A program made the translations under genes and the position numbers. A stretch of 64,000 nt of DNA from Vagococcus proximus. Its GTDB lineage: Bacteria; Bacillota; Bacilli; Lactobacillales; Vagococcaceae. Shown in pieces: positions 1 through 8,880 of the stretch (positions within the stretch are counted from its first letter, which is position 1; every line of letters begins with the position of its first letter). The DNA is taken from assembly GCF_029143285.1 (NCBI RefSeq), contig NZ_JAPDSH010000002.1, positions 62,001-126,000 of the forward strand, written 5' to 3'. Below the pieces are notes generated by a model, which saw only the letters and a list, made by a program, of their open reading frames with translations, searched no databases and was not told the DNA's origin.

Positions 1-557
1 TTAAGTTCCGTATAGTTAAATACCTCATGGTCAAATATGTAACTATTGGGTATTTTAATAGTACGTCCAGTTGGTGCGTCAGAAGAAAACCAGTTACTGA
101 TTTCTACTATTGTAAAGTGGATAAAACCAGTTTTAATGACTTCTCCTTTGACACCATCAATTTCAATTCGATCGTAAAGTCTAAAGTGTTTACGTTTTTC
201 GATAATAAACCAAGCGATAATATTGTTAATCATGCCCTTAATATAGATAGAAACGAATAGAGCAGCTAAGAATAATAAGAGGATAAAAGTATCCATTGCT
301 TGCATCCATGTTTTTAAGGTGGCTAAAATCATAATAGTCCGAGTGGTACTTTTTAAAATAGCACGGCAACGGTACAGAGTCTTAACATTTTTAATTTTTT
401 TCTTTAATACTTTCATACCTAAGTATTCAATAGAGAAACCAATGATGATAATGAAGAGCATCATTGAAAATTTAGTAGAGTATTCTTGTGGATTCTGTAA
501 ACCCTTGGCAATGTTCATAGTTGCATTCATAAAATAATCGCTAATTGATTGTTCCAT
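1..557 (-). CDS. MscS-family mechanosensitive ion channel (partial, 3' end outside window)
   Basis: The open frame runs leftward from an ATG at 557 to the window edge with no stop, giving about 185 residues of an N-terminal part. Hydrophobic segments lie at about residues 30-50 and 90-112. They are followed by a soluble stretch with the pattern seen in the MscS beta domain, ending in PTGRTIKIPNSYIF, where the family has a conserved PN. Such channels open under membrane tension and release solutes during osmotic downshock. An AAAAGGA-type ribosome site lies just upstream. The gene is divergent from the SPFH gene. The family call is good; the exact subfamily cannot be judged without the C-terminus. 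Confidence 0.75.
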   Translation of the reverse strand, partial: MEQSISDYFMNATMNIAKGLQNPQEYSTKFSMMLFIIIIGFSIEYLGMKVLKKKIKNVKTLYRCRAILKSTTRTIMILATLKTWMQAMDTFILLLFLAALFVSIYIKGMINNIIAWFIIEKRKHFRLYDRIEIDGVKGEVIKTGFIHFTIVEISNWFSSDAPTGRTIKIPNSYIFDHEVFNYTEL

Positions 558-714
558 ACAAGTTATAAGTCCTTTTCAAAATATTTTTAACATCTGATTA
601 AGTATAAAAATAAAAAGTATAATAGTCAAAGAATATTATTTAAGGCGTGATAAGTGAAAAATAAGAGGGACTAAGGGTATACTGTACAGATAGGTAAAGA
701 GGAGGAGTTTTGTT

Positions 715-1587
715 ATGATAGAAAGAAAAGCATGGTCGATTAATGGGTTTGTAGGATTAGTTGTGATGATATTACTATTTTCAGCAGCGGTTACTTCATT
801 TTATAAAGGTGTATCAGCTGATGGTATAACAAATATTGTTTGGGTAATAGTCGGAATAGTCCTTGCTTTAGTTGCAGCCTTATTCACATCATCTTTAACA
901 ATTATTTCGCCTAATACAGCAGTAGTGTTAACCTTTTTTGGAAGATATGTGGGGACAATTAATCAGGCTGGGTTATTTATGACAACCCCATTAACAAGGA
1001 AAACAAAAGTGTCGCTTAAAGTAAATAACTTTAATAGTGTCAAAATGAAAGTCAATGACTTAGATGGGAATCCAATCGAAATTGCAGCAGTAGTTGTTTA
1101 TAAGGTTGTAGATACGGCAAAAGCTTTATTTGAAGTAGATTATTACACTAATTTTATCGAAATTCAAAGTGAGACAGCTATTCGTCATGTAGCAACAAAG
1201 TATTCTTATGATGGTGATGACAACGAAATTTCGTTAAGAGGAAATGTGAGTGAGATATCAGAAGAATTGGCAACAGAGTTACAGGAACGATTAGAAGTTG
1301 CAGGAGTTGAAGTATTAGAAGCAAGATTGACTCACTTAGCTTATTCTACTGAGATTGCAAGTGCGATGTTACAACGTCAACAAGCAAAATCAATCCTTAA
1401 AGCTCGTCAATTAATTGTAGAAGGTGCTGTAGAAATAACACAGTCAGCAATTGATCATTTGACGGAGAAGCAAGAGATGATGTTAACTCAGGATCAAAAA
1501 TTACGTTTAGTGAATAATTTATTAGTAGCAATTATAAGTGAAAAAGGAGCGCAACCGACAATTTCCGCTGATCAAATGACAGAATAG
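715..1587 (+). CDS. SPFH/Band 7 (stomatin/prohibitin-like) membrane protein
   Basis: This 290-residue protein has two N-terminal hydrophobic segments (about residues 10-30 and 40-62). An SPFH/Band 7 domain follows, beginning SPNTAVVLTFFGRYVGT and running through about residue 215, then a helical alanine/glutamine-rich region (ASAMLQRQQAKSIL). SPFH proteins assemble membrane microdomain scaffolds and often influence membrane proteases or transporters. The start is an ATG behind GAGGAG. It stands alone, divergent from the MscS-like gene, with no NfeD-type partner beside it. Its specific job is unknown; the family assignment is firm. Confidence 0.85.
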   Translation: MIERKAWSINGFVGLVVMILLFSAAVTSFYKGVSADGITNIVWVIVGIVLALVAALFTSSLTIISPNTAVVLTFFGRYVGTINQAGLFMTTPLTRKTKVSLKVNNFNSVKMKVNDLDGNPIEIAAVVVYKVVDTAKALFEVDYYTNFIEIQSETAIRHVATKYSYDGDDNEISLRGNVSEISEELATELQERLEVAGVEVLEARLTHLAYSTEIASAMLQRQQAKSILKARQLIVEGAVEITQSAIDHLTEKQEMMLTQDQKLRLVNNLLVAIISEKGAQPTISADQMTE

Positions 1588-1900
1588 AAAAATATTCTTT
1601 TATATTAAAATCTAACATTTAAAAACGTTTATTTATTAGTATGATATTAAAAATTATAGAATAGCTGTTTTTCTCAAAAAAGAATTAGTTTATGGGAATA
1701 CAAGCTTTAATAGGATTTAATACCCATTAAATAAGGGTTTCAGAGGTTAACGTATTGAAAAAAATTATGAGTAATTGAAAAACAAAACAGTTATTCTTTC
1801 ATCTTATTTTAATTTTTCTCATGAAAACTATTGTTTTTTTAACCTTTATGTATTAAAATTCATATAAATACTATTATATTTATTAAGAAAGAGTGAGTCG
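1588..1900 (+). other. AT-rich intergenic region with one inverted repeat and the dtpT promoter
   Basis: No open reading frame with a ribosome site was found in these 313 bases. A 13-base inverted repeat (one G-U pair) joins 1659-1671 with 1784-1796, which could fold a long arm in any transcript reading out of the SPFH gene. The distal end carries the candidate promoter of dtpT. No clear U-run terminator for the SPFH gene was found. Confidence 0.5.
1831..1859 (+). promoter_or_regulatory. Candidate sigma-A promoter of dtpT
   Basis: TTGTTT at 1831-1836 and TAAAAT at 1854-1859 are separated by 17 bases and lie about 40 bases upstream of the dtpT start. The surroundings are very AT-rich, so chance matches are possible. 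Confidence 0.45.
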
Positions 1901-3418
1901 ATGAAGTATACACGTGAAGAAATGGTTCAAAGTGTTCCTCAGACTGGTTTCTTCGGTCAGCCTAAAGGGCTTGGGATATTATTTTTTGTAGAATTCTGGG
2001 AAAGATTTAGTTACTATGGCATGCGTGCTATTTTGCTATTTTATATGTACTACTCAGTTACAGAAGGTGGATTAGGATTACCAATCGAAATGGCGCAATC
2101 AATCATGTCATTATATGGAGCTCTTATATTTATGACCTCATTATTAGGTGGCTGGTTAGCGGATAGAGTATTAGGATCTAGAAAGTCCTTATTCATCGGA
2201 GCGACTATCATCATGTTTGGTCATATGGTATTAGCTTTACCAGGTGGCGGTAATTTAAGCATTCCGTTCTTCTTAATTTCTATGGCACTTATTATTTTAG
2301 GATCAGGTTTAATGAAACCAAATATTGCAAGTGTTGTTGGTGGTCTGTATGATAAAAATGACGCACGTATGGATTCAGGATTTGTTATCTTTTATATGTC
2401 AGTTAACATGGGTGCATTAGTATCACCAATGATCGTAGGTCAATTACAAACATCATTAGGATTCCATTGGGGATTCGGAGCAGCTGCTGTAGGTATGGCA
2501 ATTGCGTTAGTAGTTTATGCAATGTATAACGTTAAATCATTAGGGTTAGTTGGGAAAGATATTCCTAACCCGTTACTAGATTCAGAAAAATCAAAATATA
2601 AAAAAGGCTTTGCTATTGGAGCAGTTGTTTTAGCAGCTTTAATCGTACTAGCTAAAATGGTTGGTATGTTAACATTTGATAATATTTCATATGTTATCAC
2701 AGGTTTAGGCTTAATCTTACCAATTGTTTACTTTACATCAATGTTCAAGAGTGAAAAAACAAATGCAGTGGAGAAAAAACGTTTATTAGCGTACATCCCA
2801 CTATTCTTATCAGCAGTAATGTTCTGGTCAATCCAAGAACAAGGATCAAGTATTTTAGGATCATTTGCTGATCAAAAAACACAATTAGACTTAAACCAAG
2901 TGGTTGGAATTAACTATCAAGTACCGGCAGCGTTCTTCCAATCAATTAACCCAATTTTCATCGTTTTATTAGCACCAGTTATTTCAAGTTTATGGTCTAA
3001 ATTAGGTAAATATAACCCATCAACAGCAATGAAATTCTCATTAGGGTTATTCTTTGCAGGCTCATCATTCTTAATTATGGTTATTCCAACATTAGGAATG
3101 GTAGATGGTGATTTAATTAACCCATTCTGGTTGATCCTATCATTCTTCTTATGTGTTATCGGAGAATTATGTTTATCACCAGTTGGTCAAAGTGTATCTG
3201 TTAAATTAGCACCAAAAGCTTTTGAATCAACTATGTTAAGCTTATGGTTATTATCAAATGCAACAGCTCAAGGATTAAATGCTCAGTTAGTTAGATTATA
3301 CAATGTATTAGATAGCTCTCAGTATTTTGGATTCTTAGGAATTATGGCAGTTGCTTTAGGAATTATTATTTTAATAGTGTCACCATGGACTAAAAAAATG
3401 ATGGGTGGCATTCACTAA
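1901..3418 (+). CDS. dtpT: Proton-dependent di/tripeptide transporter (POT/PTR2 family)
   Basis: This 505-residue integral membrane protein of the major facilitator fold has about 12-14 hydrophobic segments. The first helix carries the POT signature FWERFSYYGMRAILLFY (an ExxER-type motif), and a second family signature occurs near GSGLMKPNIASVVGGLYD. POT carriers import di- and tripeptides with protons, important for amino acid supply in lactic acid bacteria. The length matches lactococcal/enterococcal DtpT (about 460-510). The ATG follows AGAAAGAGTGAG. It is transcribed alone and followed by a strong terminator. Substrate range is inferred from the family. Confidence 0.92.
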   Translation: MKYTREEMVQSVPQTGFFGQPKGLGILFFVEFWERFSYYGMRAILLFYMYYSVTEGGLGLPIEMAQSIMSLYGALIFMTSLLGGWLADRVLGSRKSLFIGATIIMFGHMVLALPGGGNLSIPFFLISMALIILGSGLMKPNIASVVGGLYDKNDARMDSGFVIFYMSVNMGALVSPMIVGQLQTSLGFHWGFGAAAVGMAIALVVYAMYNVKSLGLVGKDIPNPLLDSEKSKYKKGFAIGAVVLAALIVLAKMVGMLTFDNISYVITGLGLILPIVYFTSMFKSEKTNAVEKKRLLAYIPLFLSAVMFWSIQEQGSSILGSFADQKTQLDLNQVVGINYQVPAAFFQSINPIFIVLLAPVISSLWSKLGKYNPSTAMKFSLGLFFAGSSFLIMVIPTLGMVDGDLINPFWLILSFFLCVIGELCLSPVGQSVSVKLAPKAFESTMLSLWLLSNATAQGLNAQLVRLYNVLDSSQYFGFLGIMAVALGIIILIVSPWTKKMMGGIH

Positions 3419-3431
3419 TCAGTAAATCAAG

Positions 3432-3458
3432 GACGGCTCTCAACTGAGCCGTCTTTTT
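3432..3458 (+). terminator. Rho-independent terminator of dtpT
   Basis: An 8-base GC-rich stem (GACGGCTC with GAGCCGTC, loop 3440-3445) is followed by TTTTT. It lies just after the dtpT stop. Confidence 0.9.
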
Positions 3459-3534
3459 CTTTACGAGTAAGAAGGTAAGCTTAAATAAAAAGAATGTCTT
3501 TTTTTATTTAAACTAACTTTTTTGCGAATACACG

Positions 3535-3563
3535 TTGTTAATAGAGGCAGAGTATATTAAAAT
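3535..3563 (+). promoter_or_regulatory. Candidate promoter of the GH18 gene
   Basis: TTGTTA at 3535-3540, a 17-base spacer and TAAAAT at 3558-3563 lie about 80 bases before the GH18 start codon. Confidence 0.45.
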
Positions 3564-3642
3564 ATAATTAAGTACCATTTTCAAAATGTGAGACTATGAA
3601 ACACTACGGTTGGATAACGTGGTTGTATATTAAGGGGAAAAA

Positions 3643-4992
3643 ATGAAGAATAATCGAATTTTAATGATTGGTTTGCTTGTGATTGTTGCGATGACTAGTC
3701 TTTTAGGTTTTGGACAGACGAGTCAAGCTGAGCGAGCAAAGTTCAAGACAGTAGGGTACTTACCAGATTATGATGTTGGTCATATTGACGACACAGTTGA
3801 TTTTACTCAATTTACAGATGTTAACTTTTTTTCAATGGTTCCTCAAAACAATGGAGAGCTGAAATTTTCTGATACAGGTAGTGCGTCACAATTGAAAGAA
3901 TTTGTAACTAAGGCACACAAACACCGTGTTAGAGCAGGAGTTAGTATTGGTGGTTGGAATTTAAGTGACAACTTTGTCCAAGCAACATCAAAAGAAAATT
4001 TGGCGACTTTTGTAAAGAATATTGCCAAATTAGTTGATAAATATGAATTAGATACAATTGATATTGATTGGGAATACCCAGATGTTTCTGAAGCAGCTCA
4101 ATTTGAAAGCTTTATGAAGGCATTAAAAAAAGAACTTAGTCCTAGAGAAGTTAAGATATCAATCTGTGTTCCCTCAGGAATAGGCTCAACTGGTGATATT
4201 ACTGGGAAATGGGAAGATAATTTTACACCAGAAGCATTAAATACAGCGGATTGGGTAAATATAATGGCGTATGATGCACAGGTTCCAGGAGAGGTTAGCC
4301 ATTCACCAGTAGACTTGCAAGCGAACAGTTTAAAGTATTGGAATAAGTTAATGGGTGGCGATAAAATGTCACACTTAATTGCAGGTGTTCCTTATTACGC
4401 TAAGTCTAATATTGGAACGGTTATGACTTATAATCGTATTTTAAATATCGCTCAAGATAAGATTAAAGGTGATAAAATCACGTATAATGGTGCAGAGTAC
4501 CACTTTAATAATAAAAAAACGATTAAAGAAAAAACAGAAGCCTCAATAGAGCTAAAATCATTAGGTATTATGATTTGGACACCAACTCAGGATGCTGATT
4601 TAACGAGTTCAAATCGTTTGACAGATGTTATTGTGAATACGATTGAAAAAGATAAACGTGTGACATTAGATAAAGGGCGTGTTATTTTTGGGAAAGTAGC
4701 CGTTAACCCACCCAAAATCTATAAAGTACCCGTTAAACTACTAACAAATTTAGTTTGTGTAGCATTAGCTTTAGTCGGTGTTTTATTCTTTAGAGGTGGT
4801 TTTAATGAATATGTTCCTGATATATCAATTAAAGGGAAAAAAATACGTTCAGTTAAATTTGCTAAGATAATAGGAGCCAGCCTGCTAGTTATAGCATTAA
4901 CAGGTTTGATTTTAATTAACTTACCATGGTATATGATATTATTAATAGTTCTTGCTATTCTTGGTGGAATTTATTATATCTTCTTTACATAA
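3643..4992 (+). CDS. Glycoside hydrolase family 18 (chitinase-like) with C-terminal membrane tail
   Basis: This 449-residue protein begins with a signal or anchor segment (about residues 5-28, ending near SQAE). A GH18 barrel follows (about 34-330): the substrate-binding strand is VSIGGWN near residue 101, and the catalytic signature DTIDIDWEYP spans 137-146 with E144 as the expected acid. The last 85 residues are different: a hydrophobic helix at about 365-385, a basic linker, then two more hydrophobic stretches up to the C-terminus. The enzyme should therefore sit on the outer membrane face, acting on beta-1,4-linked GlcNAc polymers (chitin, glycan or wall). The catalytic class is clear; substrate and the role of the tail are not. 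Confidence 0.85.
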   Translation: MKNNRILMIGLLVIVAMTSLLGFGQTSQAERAKFKTVGYLPDYDVGHIDDTVDFTQFTDVNFFSMVPQNNGELKFSDTGSASQLKEFVTKAHKHRVRAGVSIGGWNLSDNFVQATSKENLATFVKNIAKLVDKYELDTIDIDWEYPDVSEAAQFESFMKALKKELSPREVKISICVPSGIGSTGDITGKWEDNFTPEALNTADWVNIMAYDAQVPGEVSHSPVDLQANSLKYWNKLMGGDKMSHLIAGVPYYAKSNIGTVMTYNRILNIAQDKIKGDKITYNGAEYHFNNKKTIKEKTEASIELKSLGIMIWTPTQDADLTSSNRLTDVIVNTIEKDKRVTLDKGRVIFGKVAVNPPKIYKVPVKLLTNLVCVALALVGVLFFRGGFNEYVPDISIKGKKIRSVKFAKIIGASLLVIALTGLILINLPWYMILLIVLAILGGIYYIFFT

Positions 4993-5028
4993 AAAAGAGT
5001 TGATGCTTTTTAGCATCAACTCTTTTTT
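4991..5028. terminator. Bidirectional terminator between the GH18 gene and the mevalonate operon
   Basis: GAGTTGATGCT (4997-5007) pairs with AGCATCAACTC (5012-5022), flanked by A6 on one side and T7 on the other, so it can stop transcription from both convergent units. Confidence 0.92.
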
Positions 5029-6308
5029 TATGATCTAATTTTAAGTAATAATTCAGTTGCGAGTTTTGAATTCATTTGCTTTTCATTTTTTAATCGATTG
5101 GCTAGGTCGTCTATCTCATCACCTATTGCACCAGCATGGATAGCTAGTGATTTAGCATGTAAACTCATGTGCCCACGTTGTATACCTTCGCTGACGAGTG
5201 CTTTTAAGGCGGAGAAGTTTTGAGCTAAGCCGACTGAGACAACTGCTTTAGCTAAATCTATTGCTGAATCAAGTTGTAGCAGCTCTTGGTTGATTTTAGC
5301 AAGGGGAAGAACGCTAATAGCACCTCCTACAGAGCCGACAGGCATAGGTAAGGTTAATTCTCCAACTAATTCATTATCATCGTTAATCGTCCAGTTAGAC
5401 ATACTTTGGTAGCTTCCTGTACGAGCAGCATAAGCGTGTGCACCAGCTGCAACAGCTCGTGTATCATTACCTGTCGCAATCAAGACAGAATCAATTCCAT
5501 TCATTATTCCTTTATTATGAGTAGCGGCGCGGTAAGGATCAAGTTTCGCGTAGCGAGTTGCTGCAGCAATACGCTGAGCAATCGTTTTGCCGTCCATATC
5601 TCCAGTAGCTAAGTCATCAAAAGAGACGCGGCACTCACTTGTCACAAGTGAGTGATCGTTGTAATTACTTAAAATACTCATAAGACAATTACCACCAAGC
5701 CACTCATTAATTTGATTTTTTGTTCCTTCTAGTAGTGTATTAACGATATTAGCCCCCATAGCGTCTTTAACATCTACAACAAGGTGAATAGTTAAGAATT
5801 CAATGTCACCAGACTCATTTTTAATCAAACGAGGTTCGATACTTAGGAGACCACCGCTACGTGCAACAATTGATGGGTGAGCTTCTTTAGCTAATTCAAA
5901 AATATCATGTTCATGACTTAAAATAGTAGATTTAGCTTGCTCGAAATCCTCTAAATCACTAATAATAATTTGACCGATCAGTCCGCGTTCCTTGACAGTT
6001 GTTTCGAAACCACCAAGAGGACGCATGAATTTAGCGCCATTACTACATGCTGCAATAACAGAGGGTTCTTCTACAACCATAGGGACAACAATATCTTTAC
6101 CGTCTACAATAAAATTAAGGGCAACACCCATGGGCAGTGGAAATTGCCCAATTTGATTTTCGATTAAACTGTTTGCAACAGTCTCTTCGAGAATTGTATT
6201 AGCTTTGATTAACTCAAGAGAGTCTGAACTTAAAAAGCCTTCGTCATGAAGTTGAGCTAAACGTTCCGCTCTTGTTTTTTTATAAAATTTTGATAAGTTA
6301 GATGTCAT
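5028..6308 (-). CDS. mvaA: Hydroxymethylglutaryl-CoA reductase, class II
   Basis: This 426-residue cytosolic enzyme converts HMG-CoA to mevalonate with NAD(P)H, the committed step to isoprenoids. Class II hallmarks are visible: EEPSVIAA (catalytic Glu), HNKGIMNGID (catalytic Lys), ATGNDTRAVAAGAHAYAAR (Asp and the dimer motif) and a C-terminal SLHAKSLAIHAGA (His). It is the last gene of a minus-strand operon after mvaS and a thiolase. The ATG follows the thiolase stop by nine bases, behind GGAG, in the same reading frame. In Enterococcus these two activities are one MvaE polypeptide; here a stop codon separates them. The operon supplies precursors for undecaprenol and other polyprenols. Confidence 0.93.
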   Translation of the reverse strand: MTSNLSKFYKKTRAERLAQLHDEGFLSSDSLELIKANTILEETVANSLIENQIGQFPLPMGVALNFIVDGKDIVVPMVVEEPSVIAACSNGAKFMRPLGGFETTVKERGLIGQIIISDLEDFEQAKSTILSHEHDIFELAKEAHPSIVARSGGLLSIEPRLIKNESGDIEFLTIHLVVDVKDAMGANIVNTLLEGTKNQINEWLGGNCLMSILSNYNDHSLVTSECRVSFDDLATGDMDGKTIAQRIAAATRYAKLDPYRAATHNKGIMNGIDSVLIATGNDTRAVAAGAHAYAARTGSYQSMSNWTINDDNELVGELTLPMPVGSVGGAISVLPLAKINQELLQLDSAIDLAKAVVSVGLAQNFSALKALVSEGIQRGHMSLHAKSLAIHAGAIGDEIDDLANRLKNEKQMNSKLATELLLKIRS

Positions 6309-6317
6309 GATAGCTCC

Positions 6318-7493
6318 TTAGTTAGTTGGACGTGAGACAGCAAGTGCTAAACCAATACCGCCACCCACACAAAGTGAGGCGATACCATTCGTTTTGTTTT
6401 CACGCTCCATAGTATAAAGAAGTGTTGTTAAAATTCGAGCGCCAGATGCGCCTAATGGATGTCCTAGAGCAATCGCTCCACCATTAATATTTACTTTTTC
6501 AGTAGGTAACTCTAAATCTTTTACGATAGCAAGGGATTGAGAAGCAAAAGCTTCATTAATTTCGAATAAATCAATATCTGAAATCTTACAATCCATTTTA
6601 GTTATAAGTTGTTTAATGGCATAGTAAGGAGCATATCCCATGTAGTTAGGATCATTTCCTATTTCTGAATAGGCGTCAACTGTAGCCATATATGGAATGT
6701 TTTTAGCTTCAGCAATATCTTTGGCCATAAGTAATAGAACAGATGCCCCGTCATTAATCGTTGAAGCGTTACCGGCGGTTACTGTACCGTCTTTTTGAAA
6801 AGCTGGTTTTAATGTGGCTAATTTTTCTTCAGAACTAGTTGGGCGAATGCCTTGATCTTCTGAAATAACAGTTCCATCTGCTAATGTGACCGGGACAATC
6901 TCTTTTTTAAAATAACCAGCATCACGAGAAGCTGCCGCCTTTAGTTGAGAATTATTAGCATAAGTATCTTGTTCTTGACGGGTAATCTGATACTTTTCGG
7001 CAACTGCTTCAGCAGTAGTCCCCATATGTTGGTGACTAAAAGCATCAGTTAAGCCATCGCTAATCATGGAGTCAACAAGTAAACTTTCATCAAAATGCTG
7101 GTCAGCTTGTGGACGTTGATGTAAAAGAGGAGAAAGTGACATATTTTCAATTCCTCCAACAATAACAGTGTCCGCATCACCAAGTTGGATGGCTTGTTTC
7201 CCTAAGATAACAGATTTCAATCCAGAACCGCAGACTTCATTTATAGTCATAGCGGGTGTGGTAGTAGGGATTTCAGAATGAATCGCAACCTGACGAGCAG
7301 GGTTTTGACCGATACCAGCCTGTAAGACATTTCCTAAGATAACTTGATCAATAGATGTGGGGTCAACTTGACTGCGACTAAGTAACTCTTTGACTGCACT
7401 CGTACCTAGTGAGACTGCAGAAGTGTTGTTAAAAGCCCCTTTAAATTTTCCAATAGGTGTGCGTACAGCACTAACAATAACGACTTCTCTCAT
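6318..7493 (-). CDS. Acetyl-CoA C-acetyltransferase (thiolase) of the mevalonate pathway
   Basis: This 391-residue biosynthetic thiolase condenses two acetyl-CoA into acetoacetyl-CoA, the substrate of MvaS. Seen motifs are the nucleophilic cysteine in NEVCGSGLKS (about residue 88), NGGAIALGHPLGASGAR (His near 348) and the C-terminal CVGGGIGLAL (second Cys). The length is typical of a single-domain thiolase. It lies between mvaS (17 bases upstream) and HMG-CoA reductase (9 bases downstream). By order it corresponds to the N-terminal half of enterococcal MvaE. Its stop TAA is followed immediately by the GGAG of the next gene, so translation is probably coupled. Confidence 0.92.
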   Translation of the reverse strand: MREVVIVSAVRTPIGKFKGAFNNTSAVSLGTSAVKELLSRSQVDPTSIDQVILGNVLQAGIGQNPARQVAIHSEIPTTTPAMTINEVCGSGLKSVILGKQAIQLGDADTVIVGGIENMSLSPLLHQRPQADQHFDESLLVDSMISDGLTDAFSHQHMGTTAEAVAEKYQITRQEQDTYANNSQLKAAASRDAGYFKKEIVPVTLADGTVISEDQGIRPTSSEEKLATLKPAFQKDGTVTAGNASTINDGASVLLLMAKDIAEAKNIPYMATVDAYSEIGNDPNYMGYAPYYAIKQLITKMDCKISDIDLFEINEAFASQSLAIVKDLELPTEKVNINGGAIALGHPLGASGARILTTLLYTMERENKTNGIASLCVGGGIGLALAVSRPTN

Positions 7494-7510
7494 GAGGATC
7501 CTCCAATAGT

Positions 7511-8683
7511 TTATTTTTTATAGTAATAACGTTGATGATCTGTTATCTTTTCGATACAAATTGAAGCAGGATCTGCTTGGGTATCAAGTTTCATTTCAGA
7601 GCCATCTTGTGGAAGTTTTTCTTTAAATACTGCTTCGTATTCTGGAATAGTTAACGCTTGGCGTTCATTTAATAAGTTGTGGTGTGCTTCTGTTTGTAAA
7701 TGGTCAGAGAAACCAGGAACTAAACGACCTGTAAAGAATTCACCAACAGCACCAGAACCGTAGCTGAATAATCCTATCAACTGGTTGTCTTTTAAATTAG
7801 GTTGGTTGTCAAGTAGCGAACACAGTCCTAAGTAAAGAGAACCTGTGTAAATATTTCCGATAGCTTTGGTATGTAAAATACTATGCTCGTAGTTGGTTAA
7901 TAATTTTTCTTTGACAGAATCAGTTGCACCATCGTTTTCTAAAACAGGAAGTAACGCTTTTTTACCCATTTTAGAGTAAGGCAAGTGAAAACACAGAGCT
8001 TCGAAGTCCTCTAAACAACGGTTGGTACGACGTTTATATTCTTCCCAAACAGTTGAAAAGAAGGTGATGTAAGCTTCGTTTGAAAATTTACCGTCAACCA
8101 AGGCATTATCACTGTAAACTGGGCGCCAAAAATCAAAGATGTTGTCAGTATAGACAACAGACTCGTCTTCTAACGCTAAGATTTTAGGATTATCACTCAC
8201 AAGCATAGCAACAGCGCCAGCTCCTTGAGTCACTTCGCCACCTGTTGCAAGTCCGTAGCGGGCAATGTCAGAGGCAATAACCAGTGCTTTTCTTCCTGGG
8301 TGAGATTGAATATAATCTTTCGCCATTAAAAGTCCAGCAGTTGCACCGTAACAAGCTTGTTTAATTTCAATAGCTCTAGCGAAAGGTTGAACACCTAGCA
8401 ACTGATGAATAACAGTTGCACCTGCTTTTGAATAATCAATTCCTGATTCTGTTCCTAAGATAACTAGATCAATAAGCTCAGCATCTTCTTTTGAGACAAT
8501 TGGTAGAGCTGCATTTGCTCCCATTGAAATAGTATCTTGTGTAAGCGGTGGGAAGGCCATTTTTTCTTGTCCAATCCCAATCGTATATTTAGCTGGTTCT
8601 ACCCCACGAGCTGTCGCAAGGTCAACTAGGTCAACGTAAAGATGTGGTGCAAAGAAATTTAATTTATCAATACCAATAGTCAT
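7511..8683 (-). CDS. mvaS: Hydroxymethylglutaryl-CoA synthase
   Basis: This enzyme joins acetoacetyl-CoA and acetyl-CoA into HMG-CoA. Family residues are visible: Glu in LGTESGIDYSKAGA, the nucleophilic Cys in EIKQACYGATAG (about residue 110) and His in CFHLPYSKMGKK. The frame is open six codons further upstream to a TTG, but the ATG at 8683 gives the family-type N-terminus MTIGIDKLNFFAP and has TTGGA six bases upstream, so I chose it (390 residues). It is the first gene of the three-gene upper mevalonate operon. Confidence 0.93.
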   Translation of the reverse strand: MTIGIDKLNFFAPHLYVDLVDLATARGVEPAKYTIGIGQEKMAFPPLTQDTISMGANAALPIVSKEDAELIDLVILGTESGIDYSKAGATVIHQLLGVQPFARAIEIKQACYGATAGLLMAKDYIQSHPGRKALVIASDIARYGLATGGEVTQGAGAVAMLVSDNPKILALEDESVVYTDNIFDFWRPVYSDNALVDGKFSNEAYITFFSTVWEEYKRRTNRCLEDFEALCFHLPYSKMGKKALLPVLENDGATDSVKEKLLTNYEHSILHTKAIGNIYTGSLYLGLCSLLDNQPNLKDNQLIGLFSYGSGAVGEFFTGRLVPGFSDHLQTEAHHNLLNERQALTIPEYEAVFKEKLPQDGSEMKLDTQADPASICIEKITDHQRYYYKK

Positions 8684-8841
8684 AGTAGTTCCAACTTTCA
8701 ATTTTATTTTTATAGTAGTGCGTAAACTCTGTGAAACATATCCTTATTGATTTTAACACACTGACGCAAATATAGTAGAAGGAAGAACGTCAATTTAACG
8801 TTTATTTAAAATTTGTTAGGCAATAGGTAGAAGTGAAAAAT

Positions 8842-8880
8842 AAAAAAGCAATTAGACGGGGATGTCTAGCTGCTTTTTTT
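8842..8880 (-). terminator. Terminator of the proline-iminopeptidase-like gene
   Basis: Arms 8847-8857 and 8864-8874 pair with one mismatch and one wobble; in the minus direction a U run follows. The stop codon of the upstream gene lies inside the hairpin. Confidence 0.75.

Noticed and set aside
27-537. Two plus-strand frames of 77 and 72 codons at the left edge
   Set aside because: They lie antisense to the MscS-type gene, lack ribosome sites and recognisable motifs.
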